From: Speluncibacter jeojiensis
Lineage (GTDB): Bacteria; Actinomycetota; Actinomycetes; Mycobacteriales; Mycobacteriaceae
Length of the DNA stretch: 64,000 bases
Direction: 5' to 3'
Assembly (NCBI RefSeq): GCF_029589495.1
Contig: NZ_JAAIVF010000001.1
Span: forward strand, 248,001-312,000
Shown here piece by piece: positions 57,006 to 64,000 of the stretch; within the stretch, counting starts at the first letter, position 1, and every line of letters starts with the position of its first letter. Position numbers and translations under genes: made by a program. The notes beneath the pieces are model-generated. The model was not told where the DNA came from and made no database searches. It worked only from the letters and a program-made list of their open reading frames with translations.

Positions 57006-58402
57006 CCGGGACCTCCGAGGACGGGATCCCCACCGGCGGCTCCGCGCCGGTCGCCGACCACGCCGCCACGGCGCTGGAGATCCGTCCGGTCACCGGACTG
57101 CCCGAGTTCCGTCCCGGCGACGACCTGGCCGCCGCGCTGGCGGAGGCGGCGCCGTGGCTCGCCGACGGCGACGTGCTCGTCGTCACCAGCAAGATCGTCT
57201 CGAAGGTGGAGGGCCGGATCGTGGCCGCCCCCACCGACCCCGAGGAGCGCGACGCCGCCCGGCGCCGGCTCATCGACCAGGAGGCGGTCCGGGTGCTGGC
57301 CCGCAAGGGCCGCACGCTGATCACCGAGAACCGGCTCGGCATCGTCCAGGCGGCCTCTGGCATCGACGGCTCCAACGTGCGCACCGACGAACTCGCGCTG
57401 CTGCCGGTCGATCCGGACGCGAGTGCCCGGCACCTGCGCGCCGAACTGGCTGCCAGGCTCTGCGTCGACGTCGCGGTGGTCATCACCGACACGATGGGCC
57501 GCGCATGGCGGGTCGGACAGATCGACGCGGCCATCGGCGCGGCCGGCCTGCCGGTCACGCACGCGTACGCCGGCGGCATCGACGAGCACGGCAACGACCT
57601 GGTGGTCACCGAGATCGCCGTCGCCGACGAACTGGCCGCCGCCGGAGACCTGGTGAAGGGCAAGCTCGGCGCCCTTCCTGTCGCGGTGGTGCGCGGACTC
57701 GTCGCGCCGGGCTCCGGCCCCCGCCCAGACGGACCGGGCGCGGCCGCGCTGGTCCGCGGCGGCGAGGACGACCTGTTCTGGCTGGGCACCGCCGAGGCCA
57801 TCGAACGCGGCCGCGCCGAGGCACTGCTGCTTCGCCGCTCGGTGCGCACCTTCACCGACGAAGCCGTCGAGCCCGACCTCCTGCGCGCCGCCGTCGCCGA
57901 CGCGCTGACCGCACCCGCCCCGCATCACACCGCTCCGGTCCGGTTCGTCTGGGTCCGGGACCGCGCCCGCCGCACCCGACTGCTCGACGCCATGCGCGCC
58001 GCCTGGGACGCCGATCTGGTCGCCGACGGCTGGTCCGCCGAGCGCATCGCCACCCGAACCGGTCGGGGACGGATCCTGTACGACGCGCCGGAACTGGTGA
58101 TCCCGTTCTGTGTTCCCGACGGCGCGCACGACTATCCGGACGAGCGCCGCACCGCCGCCGAACAGACCATGTTCACGGTGGCGGTCGGCGCCGCCGTGCA
58201 GGGGCTGCTGGTCGCGCTGGCGACTCGCGAACTCGGCAGCTGCTGGATCGGCTCCACGATCTTCACCCCGGAACTGGTGCGCACCGAGCTCGGACTGGAT
58301 CCACGCTGGCAGCCCCTCGGCGCCGTCGCCGTCGGGCATCCCGACGAGCCGCTGTCACCGCGGCCACCCGCCGACACGACCGACCGGTTGATGGAGCTGT
58401 GA
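57002..58402 (+). CDS. fbiB: FbiB, F420:glutamate ligase with C-terminal nitroreductase domain
   Basis: 466 residues. Residues ~20-260 are the CofE-type gamma-glutamyl ligase ([37 protein letters not shown]). Residues ~275-466 are an FMN-binding nitroreductase-like domain ([31 protein letters not shown]), which in mycobacterial FbiB reduces the dehydro intermediate. Together they give polyglutamylated F420. GTG 57002 overlaps the fbiA stop and the NUDIX start overlaps its own stop. Confidence 0.95.
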   Translation: MTGTSEDGIPTGGSAPVADHAATALEIRPVTGLPEFRPGDDLAAALAEAAPWLADGDVLVVTSKIVSKVEGRIVAAPTDPEERDAARRRLIDQEAVRVLARKGRTLITENRLGIVQAASGIDGSNVRTDELALLPVDPDASARHLRAELAARLCVDVAVVITDTMGRAWRVGQIDAAIGAAGLPVTHAYAGGIDEHGNDLVVTEIAVADELAAAGDLVKGKLGALPVAVVRGLVAPGSGPRPDGPGAAALVRGGEDDLFWLGTAEAIERGRAEALLLRRSVRTFTDEAVEPDLLRAAVADALTAPAPHHTAPVRFVWVRDRARRTRLLDAMRAAWDADLVADGWSAERIATRTGRGRILYDAPELVIPFCVPDGAHDYPDERRTAAEQTMFTVAVGAAVQGLLVALATRELGSCWIGSTIFTPELVRTELGLDPRWQPLGAVAVGHPDEPLSPRPPADTTDRLMEL

Positions 58403-58947
58403 CCGGCCTGCACGACTCCGCCGTCGCCACACTGACCGGCTGGTCCGCACCGGATGGCGAACAAGATGCGCTGCGGCACACCATGCTTGCGTTCCTCGAT
58501 GCCGCGCCCGACGGCTGCCTGCGCCGGTGCGTCGCCGGCCACGTCACCGCCTCGACGCTGGTGCTCGACCACACCGGCACCCGGGTGCTCCTCACGCTGC
58601 ATCCGCGGGTCGGCCGGTGGATCCAGCTGGGCGGACACTGCGAGGAGACCGACGGCACCGTCCTGGCGGCCGCGCTGCGGGAGGCCCGCGAGGAGTCCGG
58701 CATCGCCGAGCTGACCATCGACCCGGAACTGCTTGCGCTGCACACCCACCCGATCACCTGCTCGCTGGGTGTGCCGACCCGGCACCTGGACCTGCGCTTT
58801 CTGGTGCGCGCGCCCGAGGGCGCCCGCATCGTGCGCAGCGACGAGTCCGACGACCTGCGCTGGTGGCCGGTCGACGCGCTGCCCGACACCGCCGAACACG
58901 ACACGATCGCGCAGCTGGTCCGGCTGGCCCGGGCCCGCGCCAGCTGA
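58399..58947 (+). CDS. NUDIX hydrolase in the fbi operon
   Basis: 182 residues. The NUDIX box [25 protein letters not shown] matches GX5EX7REUXEEXGU. Substrate unknown; members cleave nucleoside diphosphates linked to another group. Its GTG overlaps the fbiB stop (GTGA), so it is translated with the F420 enzymes and may clean up a nucleotide by-product or control a guanylated intermediate. Convergent with the TetR gene, 6-bp gap. Confidence 0.9.
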   Translation: MTGLHDSAVATLTGWSAPDGEQDALRHTMLAFLDAAPDGCLRRCVAGHVTASTLVLDHTGTRVLLTLHPRVGRWIQLGGHCEETDGTVLAAALREAREESGIAELTIDPELLALHTHPITCSLGVPTRHLDLRFLVRAPEGARIVRSDESDDLRWWPVDALPDTAEHDTIAQLVRLARARAS

Positions 58948-58953
58948 CCTGCT

Positions 58954-59550
58954 TCAGCGCAGCAGCCGGACCAGATAGTCGCGCGCATAGACCCGCGCCT
59001 GCGCGTCCCCGTCGACGTCGAGCCCGCCGCCGGGGATCAGCAGCAGGGAGATGCCCACCCGAAGCATGGTCTCCGACACGACGGCGAGGTCGTCGCGGTC
59101 CCGCTGCGGCTCGGCCCGCGCGAGCGAGTCGACGACCACGTCCCGCGCGGCCAGCATGATCGCCGCGCCGCTGTCGGTGAGCTGTTCGAGCAGCGCGCCG
59201 GGCTCGCCGACGAGCACCCGCCCGAACAGCGGCAGCTCCCGGACGGTCCGCAGCCCCACCACAAACGCCTCGACCACCGCATCCTCGAGCGACAGTCCGG
59301 TGACCGCCTCGCCGAGCACCAGCAGGAATCGGCGGCATTCCCGCAGGACGACCGCCTCGGCGAGCTGGTTCTTGCCCGCGTAACGCCGGTACACCGTCGA
59401 GCGGCTCACGCCCGCACGGCGCGCGACGTCGTCGACACCGACCCGGCGCAGCCCGTGGTGTTCGAACTCGGCCAGGGCGGCGTCGAGGATCTTCGCGTCG
59501 AGCTCGTCCACAGGCGGCGACGCGCCGATCGCAGCGGGGTCTGCCGTCAT
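58954..59550 (-). CDS. TetR-family regulator next to a P450 gene
   Basis: 198 residues with a standard DNA-binding domain (KILDAALAEFEHHGLRRVGVDDVARRAGVSRSTVYRRYAGKNQLAEAVV). ATG 59550 is 7 bases after TAGCCT, without a ribosome site. It follows the P450 gene by 24 bp on the same strand and probably controls the P450 promoter at 60.96 kb and other genes. Confidence 0.88.
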   Translation of the reverse strand: MTADPAAIGASPPVDELDAKILDAALAEFEHHGLRRVGVDDVARRAGVSRSTVYRRYAGKNQLAEAVVLRECRRFLLVLGEAVTGLSLEDAVVEAFVVGLRTVRELPLFGRVLVGEPGALLEQLTDSGAAIMLAARDVVVDSLARAEPQRDRDDLAVVSETMLRVGISLLLIPGGGLDVDGDAQARVYARDYLVRLLR

Positions 59551-59574
59551 GTCCTGCAGGCTAACGCGGCCGGC

Positions 59575-60933
59575 TCACAACCGGCTCAGGGTCACCGGCA
59601 ATCCGTCCCGCGGCCGCGGCAGCGACGTCACGTCCAGCGGCCAGCGGTAGTCGTCGGGCACGGTCCAGCGGAACCGGCGCAGCAACTGGTGGAAGACCGA
59701 CTTGACCTCTAGCATCCCGAAGTACATGCCGATGCACTTGTGCGCACCGCCGCCGAACGGCGCCCAGGCGTAGCGGTGCACCCTGTCCTCGCGGCGATCG
59801 GGCGCGAACCGCTCGGGGTCGAACCGGTCCGGCTCCGGCCAGTACTCGGGCAGGAAATGGTTGGTGTAGTTGGCGACCGCGACGAAGGTGCCGGCGGGCA
59901 GGAAGTAACCGAACACCTCGGTGTCCGCGACCGTGCGCCGCGGGATGGCCGGCACCGGCGGGCACATGCGCAGCGACTCACGCATCACCATGTCCAGCAC
60001 ATCCATCCGCTCGAGGTCCGCGTAGTCGAGCACCGGCCTGTCCAGCGCGACCGACTGCTCGCGCGCCCGCTCCTGCCAACGCGGGTGCTTCGCCATGAAG
60101 TACGCCATCGAGGTCATCGTGATCGTGGTGGTGTCGTGTGCGGCCATCAACGCGAAGATCATGTGGTTGACGACGTCCGCGTCGTCGAACCGATGTCCGT
60201 CGGCGGACTCGGCGCGGCACAGTTGCGCGAACAGGTCGGCGGTCCCGTCCCCGCACTCGGCGGCCGCCCGCTTGCCGGGGAGCGCACCGTGGAAGAAGTC
60301 CTCGAGCACGGCACGCCCGCGCAGGCCGCGGGACCAGCGCAGGCCCGGGACACGGTGGCGCACGATCGCGGTGCCGGCGCGCACGGTGTCGACGAACGCC
60401 GCGTTGAGCCGGTCCTGCTCGCCGGGGTCCAGCGGGAGACCGAGGAAGGCGTCGACCGCCAGATCCAGCGTGAGCTGCTTGAGGTGCGGGTACACCCGGA
60501 AACCCGCACCGGGGAGCCAGCCGTCCAGCCCGCGCTCGATGCCCGGTCCCATCGCGTCGAGGTAGCCGCGCAGCTGAGGACGGCCGAACGCGTCCTGCAT
60601 GATCATCCGGTGGTGATGGTGCTCGTCGAAGTCGAGCAGCATCAGGCCCCGCCGGAAGAACGGGCCGATGAAGTAGCCCCAGGCCGGACCGCTGGCGAAG
60701 GCCTCGTCGCGGTTGACCAGCACCGCCTGCGCGGCGTCGGGGCCCTGCAACCCGACCACCGGCACACCGAGCGTGCTCGACCACGACACCGGGCCGAGAC
60801 GGCGGTACCGCTCCCGCTGCACACCGCGCGGATCGTGCATGGCGCGCAGGGTCTCGACCACGCCGATGCCACCCACACCGGGCACCGCTCGGAGGTCGCT
60901 GCCCACGGGCGGCGGCGCAAGCACACCGGTCAT
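59575..60933 (-). CDS. Cytochrome P450
   Basis: 452 residues. FGGGAHKCIG (~385) is the heme-ligand loop, MAAHDTTTITMTS the I-helix oxygen-activation site, and MRESLRM the K-helix ExxR. It resembles mycobacterial CYP families with sterol- or fatty-acid-type substrates, but the substrate cannot be read. ATG 60933 has GAGGTGGG upstream; GTG 60942 would overlap that site. From memory this P450-TetR pair is absent from the matching M. tuberculosis locus. Confidence 0.93.
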   Translation of the reverse strand: MTGVLAPPPVGSDLRAVPGVGGIGVVETLRAMHDPRGVQRERYRRLGPVSWSSTLGVPVVGLQGPDAAQAVLVNRDEAFASGPAWGYFIGPFFRRGLMLLDFDEHHHHRMIMQDAFGRPQLRGYLDAMGPGIERGLDGWLPGAGFRVYPHLKQLTLDLAVDAFLGLPLDPGEQDRLNAAFVDTVRAGTAIVRHRVPGLRWSRGLRGRAVLEDFFHGALPGKRAAAECGDGTADLFAQLCRAESADGHRFDDADVVNHMIFALMAAHDTTTITMTSMAYFMAKHPRWQERAREQSVALDRPVLDYADLERMDVLDMVMRESLRMCPPVPAIPRRTVADTEVFGYFLPAGTFVAVANYTNHFLPEYWPEPDRFDPERFAPDRREDRVHRYAWAPFGGGAHKCIGMYFGMLEVKSVFHQLLRRFRWTVPDDYRWPLDVTSLPRPRDGLPVTLSRL

Positions 60934-60963
60934 CGCACCCACCTCGCTGATTCAGAGAGACGA

Positions 60964-60979
60964 ATACATCTTTTTGTAT
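60964..60979. promoter_or_regulatory. Candidate TetR operator upstream of the P450 gene
   Basis: ATACA (60964-60968), a 6-base A/T-rich spacer and TGTAT (60975-60979), 31 bp before the P450 start. The short dyad is AT-rich against a GC-rich background and close to a TetR gene. Confidence 0.5.
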
Positions 60980-60987
60980 CAGCGGGA

Positions 60988-61013
60988 ACCCGCGCACACA
61001 AGGGTGCGCGGGT
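60988..61013 (-). terminator. Terminator hairpin after the SGNH hydrolase gene
   Basis: ACCCGCGCAC (60988-60997), loop of 6, GTGCGCGGGT (61004-61013). It lies downstream of the SGNH gene on the minus strand, which insulates the P450 promoter. Confidence 0.75.
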
Positions 61014-61025
61014 GCCCGGGGTGGC

Positions 61026-61802
61026 TCAGATCGGGGCGGGTTCGGGCCGTTTGGCCGCTACGCCGTCGCCGGAGGACGCGCCGCGCACCCGCCGCCCGAG
61101 CCACGGGAGCAGGAAGATCCGCACCCAGTGCAGGTTCTCGCGCCGCTGTTCGGCCGCGGTCAGCTCCGGGCGGGCCGGCAGGGCGGGCGCATCGACGACG
61201 TGCGGAACGGCGAGCAGGTTCAGCACGTTCGCGGCCATCCTCGTGTGCCCGAGCGGCGACATGTGCAGGCGGTCGACGTCCCACATGCGGGTGTCGGCGA
61301 AGCCGTCCATCCGCCAGTAATCGACGAGAGTCGCCCCGTTGCGCTCGACGACCTCACGTACCAGCTCGTTGTAGATGGCGGTGCGCCCGCGCAGCCGGCG
61401 GAACACCGGCGCCCAGCCCGCGTCGTAGGCGGTGAACACCAGTACCTTCGCGCCGCTCGCGACCAGTTTGCCGATGGCAAGGTCGTACTCGGCCACCATC
61501 GCGTCGACGTCCAGGCCGGGCCGCATCATGTCGTTGCCGCCCGCATAGATCGTCACCAGGTCCGGGGACAACGCCAGCGCCGCGTCGACCTGCTCAGCGA
61601 TGATCTGCGGCAGCAGCCGACCCCGGATCGCCAGATTGGCGTAGCGGAAGGCCGGGTTGCCGACGGCCAACTGCTCCGCGACCCGGTCCGCCCAGCCCCG
61701 CAGCCCGTTCGGCCGGGTCGGGTCGGGGTCGCCGACGCCCTCGGTGAACGAGTCGCCGAGCGCCACATACGTCGTGAAGGGAGCGTCACTCATGGTGTTC
61801 AT
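61026..61802 (-). CDS. SGNH/GDSL-family hydrolase
   Basis: 258 residues. VALGDSFTEGVGD (block I, catalytic Ser), the Gly in LAIRG (block II), YAGGNDMM (block III, Asn) and DRLHMSPLGHTRMA (block V, Asp and His) are all present. No signal peptide, so a cytoplasmic esterase/lipase-like enzyme. The substrate is unknown. ATG 61802 is 5 bases after TAGCGT; ATG 61793 is possible. Confidence 0.9.
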   Translation of the reverse strand: MNTMSDAPFTTYVALGDSFTEGVGDPDPTRPNGLRGWADRVAEQLAVGNPAFRYANLAIRGRLLPQIIAEQVDAALALSPDLVTIYAGGNDMMRPGLDVDAMVAEYDLAIGKLVASGAKVLVFTAYDAGWAPVFRRLRGRTAIYNELVREVVERNGATLVDYWRMDGFADTRMWDVDRLHMSPLGHTRMAANVLNLLAVPHVVDAPALPARPELTAAEQRRENLHWVRIFLLPWLGRRVRGASSGDGVAAKRPEPAPI

Positions 61803-61847
61803 TATCCACGCTAAGCACCGTGGCCCGGTGTGATGTCCCGAGGCGCC

Positions 61848-62939
61848 TCAGACGTCGGTCGAGAACCGGACCCCGCCGTCGGGCAACTGCACACCCGGCC
61901 ACACCCGGGCGCCGCGCAGCAACTCGCACCGCGCGCCGATGTCCGCGCCGTCGCCGATCACCGCGTCCCGGACCAGGGCGCGCGGACCGATGCGCGCGCC
62001 GAAGCCGATGATCGAGCGCTCGACCACCGCGCCGGCCTCGACCTTGGCACCGTCGAACAGCACGGCACCGTCGAGCCGGGCGCCCGCGCCCACCTCGGCG
62101 CCGCGACCGACCACGGTCCCGCCGATCAGCAGCGCGCCCGGAGCGACGCCCGCACCCTCGTGCACCAGCGACTCGCCGCGCTGACCGGGCAGCGCGGGTG
62201 ACGGCGCGATCCCGCGCACCAGGTCCGCGGACCCCCGGACGAAGTCCTCCGGCGTGCCCATGTCCCGCCAGTACGCGGCATCCACGTGGCCGTAGACCCG
62301 GGCGCCCGCGGTGAGCAGCGCCGGGAAGACCTCCCGCTCCACCGAGACGGCCCGGCCGGCCGGGATCTTCTCGATGATCTCGCGGCGGAAGACGTAGCAG
62401 CCGGCATTGATCTGGTCGGTCGGCGGATCCTGCGTCTTCTCGAGAAAAGCGGTCACCCGGCCGTCCGCGTCGGTGGGCACGCAACCGAACGCCCGCGGGT
62501 CGCCGACCCGCACCAGGTGCAGGGTGACATCGGCCGCGTTGTCGACGTGGGTCTGCAGCACCTGACCGAGGTCGGTCCCCCCGAGAACGTCCCCGTTGAA
62601 GACCATGACGTTGTCGTGGCGCAGCTTCGGCAGCACGTTCCGGATGCCGCCGCCGGTGCCCAGCGGTTCGGTTTCGGTGACGTACTCCAGTTCCAGGCCG
62701 AGCTTGGAACCGTCGCCGAAGTTCTCCTCGAAGACCTCGGCCTTGAACGAGGTGCCCAGCACCACGTGGGTCAGGCCGGCGTCCCGGATGCGGGAGAGCA
62801 GGTGGGTCAGGAACGGCAGCCCGGCGGTCGGCAGCATCGGCTTCGGCGCGGACAGCGTCAGCGGCCGCAGGCGGGTGCCCTGCCCGCCGACCAGCACGAC
62901 CGCGTCGGTCTCGCCGACGATCGAGCGAGGTTCGGTCAT
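61848..62939 (-). CDS. manC: Mannose-1-phosphate guanylyltransferase
   Basis: 363 residues. VLVGGQGTRLRPLTLSAPKPMLP is the nucleotidyltransferase signature with the sugar-nucleotide Lys/Pro block; the C-terminal ~110 residues form a left-handed beta-helix of hexapeptides (APGALLIGGTVVGRGAEVGAGARLDGAVLF). The Rv3264c homologue makes GDP-mannose from mannose-1-phosphate and GTP; a glucose-1-phosphate thymidylyltransferase-type function is less likely. ATG 62939 overlaps the wbbL stop. Confidence 0.9.
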   Translation of the reverse strand: MTEPRSIVGETDAVVLVGGQGTRLRPLTLSAPKPMLPTAGLPFLTHLLSRIRDAGLTHVVLGTSFKAEVFEENFGDGSKLGLELEYVTETEPLGTGGGIRNVLPKLRHDNVMVFNGDVLGGTDLGQVLQTHVDNAADVTLHLVRVGDPRAFGCVPTDADGRVTAFLEKTQDPPTDQINAGCYVFRREIIEKIPAGRAVSVEREVFPALLTAGARVYGHVDAAYWRDMGTPEDFVRGSADLVRGIAPSPALPGQRGESLVHEGAGVAPGALLIGGTVVGRGAEVGAGARLDGAVLFDGAKVEAGAVVERSIIGFGARIGPRALVRDAVIGDGADIGARCELLRGARVWPGVQLPDGGVRFSTDV

Positions 62940-63835
62940 CGCAGCGCCCCCTGCGGTTCGGTGTCGTCCTCCGCCGCGCGCTTGCGCGACGCCGCGGCCA
63001 CGGCGACCTTCGAGCGCAGTGCCAGACCGGCCCTCAGCGCCAGACGCAGCGGAGCCTGCCACCAGTGCGGGTGACGGTCGGCCTGGAACCGGTAGGCACT
63101 GCGGTGGTGCGCCGGGAGCATCAGTTCGGGGTGCCGTCCGGCCGCGTGCCCCTTCGCGTGGGTCACCTCGGCCGCCGGGACGTACACGTTCAGCCAGCCG
63201 GCCTTGCCGAGTCGGTCGCCCAGGTCGACGTCCTCCATGTACATGAAGTACCGCGAGTCGAAGCCGTTCACCGAGTCGAAGGCGTCGCGGCGCAGCAGCA
63301 GGCACGAACCCGACAGCCAGCCGGCGGGCCGCTCCGCGACCATCTCGGTGTCCTGCAGGTAGGCGCTCGTCCAGGGATTCGACGGCCAGACCGCACCCAG
63401 CAGCGCGTGCCCGGCACCCGAGGCCAGGCCGGGCACCTCGCGTGCCGACGGATAGACGGTGCCGTCGGGCTCACGGACCAGCGGCCCGAGCGCACCGGCG
63501 CGCGGCCAGCGGCCGGCGGCCTCGAGCAGCGCGTCGATCGAGCCGATCCCCCAGCGCACGTCCGGGTTGGCGACCAGCACGTACTCGATCGACGGGTCCA
63601 CCTCGGCGACCGCGCGGTTGATCGCGCCGCCGTAGCCGATGTTGTCGCCGGTGCGCAGCAGCCGCACGTTCGGGTATTCCTCGACCGCCGCCTCGGGAGC
63701 ACCATCCGTCGAGCCGTTGTCGGCCATGATGACCTGCGGATTCAGATCCGTCGCGTCCGCGAGCGTGTCGAGGAAATGGCGTAGGTGTTCACCCGGTGAA
63801 TACGTCACGGTCACCACCGCCAGCTGAGAAGTCAC
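62936..63835 (-). CDS. wbbL: Rhamnosyltransferase WbbL
   Basis: 299 residues, GT2 family. VVTVTYSPGEHLRHFLDTL, VIMADNGSTDGAPE, VLVANPDVRWG (the DxD-like site is NPD) and SRYFMYMEDVDLGDRLGKAGW (catalytic ED) are seen. It transfers rhamnose from dTDP-rhamnose to decaprenyl-PP-GlcNAc, the linker between peptidoglycan and arabinogalactan. GTG 63835 is 7 bases after TAGTCT, which contains the rmlD stop codon. Confidence 0.93.
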   Translation of the reverse strand: MTSQLAVVTVTYSPGEHLRHFLDTLADATDLNPQVIMADNGSTDGAPEAAVEEYPNVRLLRTGDNIGYGGAINRAVAEVDPSIEYVLVANPDVRWGIGSIDALLEAAGRWPRAGALGPLVREPDGTVYPSAREVPGLASGAGHALLGAVWPSNPWTSAYLQDTEMVAERPAGWLSGSCLLLRRDAFDSVNGFDSRYFMYMEDVDLGDRLGKAGWLNVYVPAAEVTHAKGHAAGRHPELMLPAHHRSAYRFQADRHPHWWQAPLRLALRAGLALRSKVAVAAASRKRAAEDDTEPQGALR

Positions 63836-63845
63836 GCCGGTCAGA

Positions 63846-64000
63846 CTAGCCGAGCTGGCACTGCTCCCCCGACAGTGCCGCGTGCAGCCCGGCCCGCCAG
63901 TCCCGCAGTGGGGTCAGGCCCGCGTGAGACCACGCCCGCCCGGACAGCACCGAGTATGCAGGCCGCGGCGCCGGCCGCGGGAATTCGTCGGTGGTGCACG
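63846..64000 (-). CDS. rmlD: dTDP-4-dehydrorhamnose reductase, C-terminal end (partial)
   Basis: 51 codons are inside the window. The visible end RPAYSVLSGRAWSHAGLTPLRDWRAGL fits the C-terminus of RmlD (RPxYSxL and LxxWxxAL). RmlD makes dTDP-rhamnose, the donor for WbbL, which starts 10 bp downstream of its stop. The gene continues past the right edge. Confidence 0.85.
   Translation of the reverse strand, partial: CTTDEFPRPAPRPAYSVLSGRAWSHAGLTPLRDWRAGLHAALSGEQCQLG

Overview
The window is GC-rich (roughly two thirds G+C) chromosomal DNA of a mycolate-producing actinobacterium (order Mycobacteriales, Rhodococcus/Gordonia/Nocardia-like). This rests on WhiB1 and WhiB2, MtrAB-LpqB, PdtaS, SigH-RshA, F420 biosynthesis (FbiA/FbiB), the arabinogalactan linker rhamnosyltransferase WbbL with RmlD, a DesA3-type desaturase, and a gene order that, from memory, follows the Mycobacterium tuberculosis Rv3205c-Rv3266c block almost gene for gene. 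No rRNA, tRNA, CRISPR array, insertion sequence, integrase or phage gene was seen.

Layout. 1-5.8 kb: end of a LuxR-type regulator, a TetR/pentapeptide-repeat pair sharing twin operators, a TIGR02569 kinase-like protein, moeZ, a membrane-anchored zincin and its TetR neighbour. 5.8-15.1 kb: TetR/SDR divergent pair, DUF3107, ferritin-like protein, DEAD-box helicase, beta-propeller protein, orphan ParA, histidine phosphatase, GNAT, diacylglycerol kinase-like protein. 15.3-22.5 kb: whiB1, pdtaS, a biotinyl carrier, the 24-residue ribosomal protein bL37, rshA-sigH, YbaK, SRAP, aroA-rsgA. 22.8-29.5 kb: a respiratory nitrate reductase operon narGHJI, placed where M. tuberculosis has rsgA next to desA3. 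29.6-35.4 kb: VOC protein, desaturase plus its reductase, a WS/DGAT-family acyltransferase. 35.4-47.3 kb: secA1, hpf, comF-like, lpqB-mtrB-mtrA, tmk, sahH, an AlkX-like TetR without the alkB genes. 47.4-56 kb: two transporters, the manA-SIS-Trm112-manB mannose block, DUF3499, a degenerate zincin, whiB2. 56-64 kb: fbiA-fbiB-NUDIX, a TetR-P450 pair, an SGNH hydrolase, then manC-wbbL-rmlD.

How genes work together. The mannose genes (manA, manB, manC) run from fructose-6-phosphate to GDP-mannose for mannosylated lipids and glycans. rmlD and wbbL supply rhamnose and attach it to the cell-wall linker. mtrA-mtrB-lpqB form the envelope/division two-component system. sigH-rshA is a redox-stress sigma/anti-sigma pair, and whiB1, whiB2 and pdtaS add further signalling. 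narGHJI is a complete membrane nitrate reductase module without a visible transporter or dedicated regulator.

Recurrent signals found by reading: (i) at least a dozen genes start 5-8 bases after a TANNNT hexamer with no Shine-Dalgarno, the signature of leaderless mRNAs; (ii) two conserved proteins (the DEAD-box helicase and RsgA) appear to start at CTG; (iii) very short ORFs bridge narG-narH and narJ-narI by four-base overlaps, the second created by a 26-bp tandem duplication; (iv) several clean palindromes look like TetR-family operators. Names, synteny comparisons and family statements come from memory of these families; no search was run.
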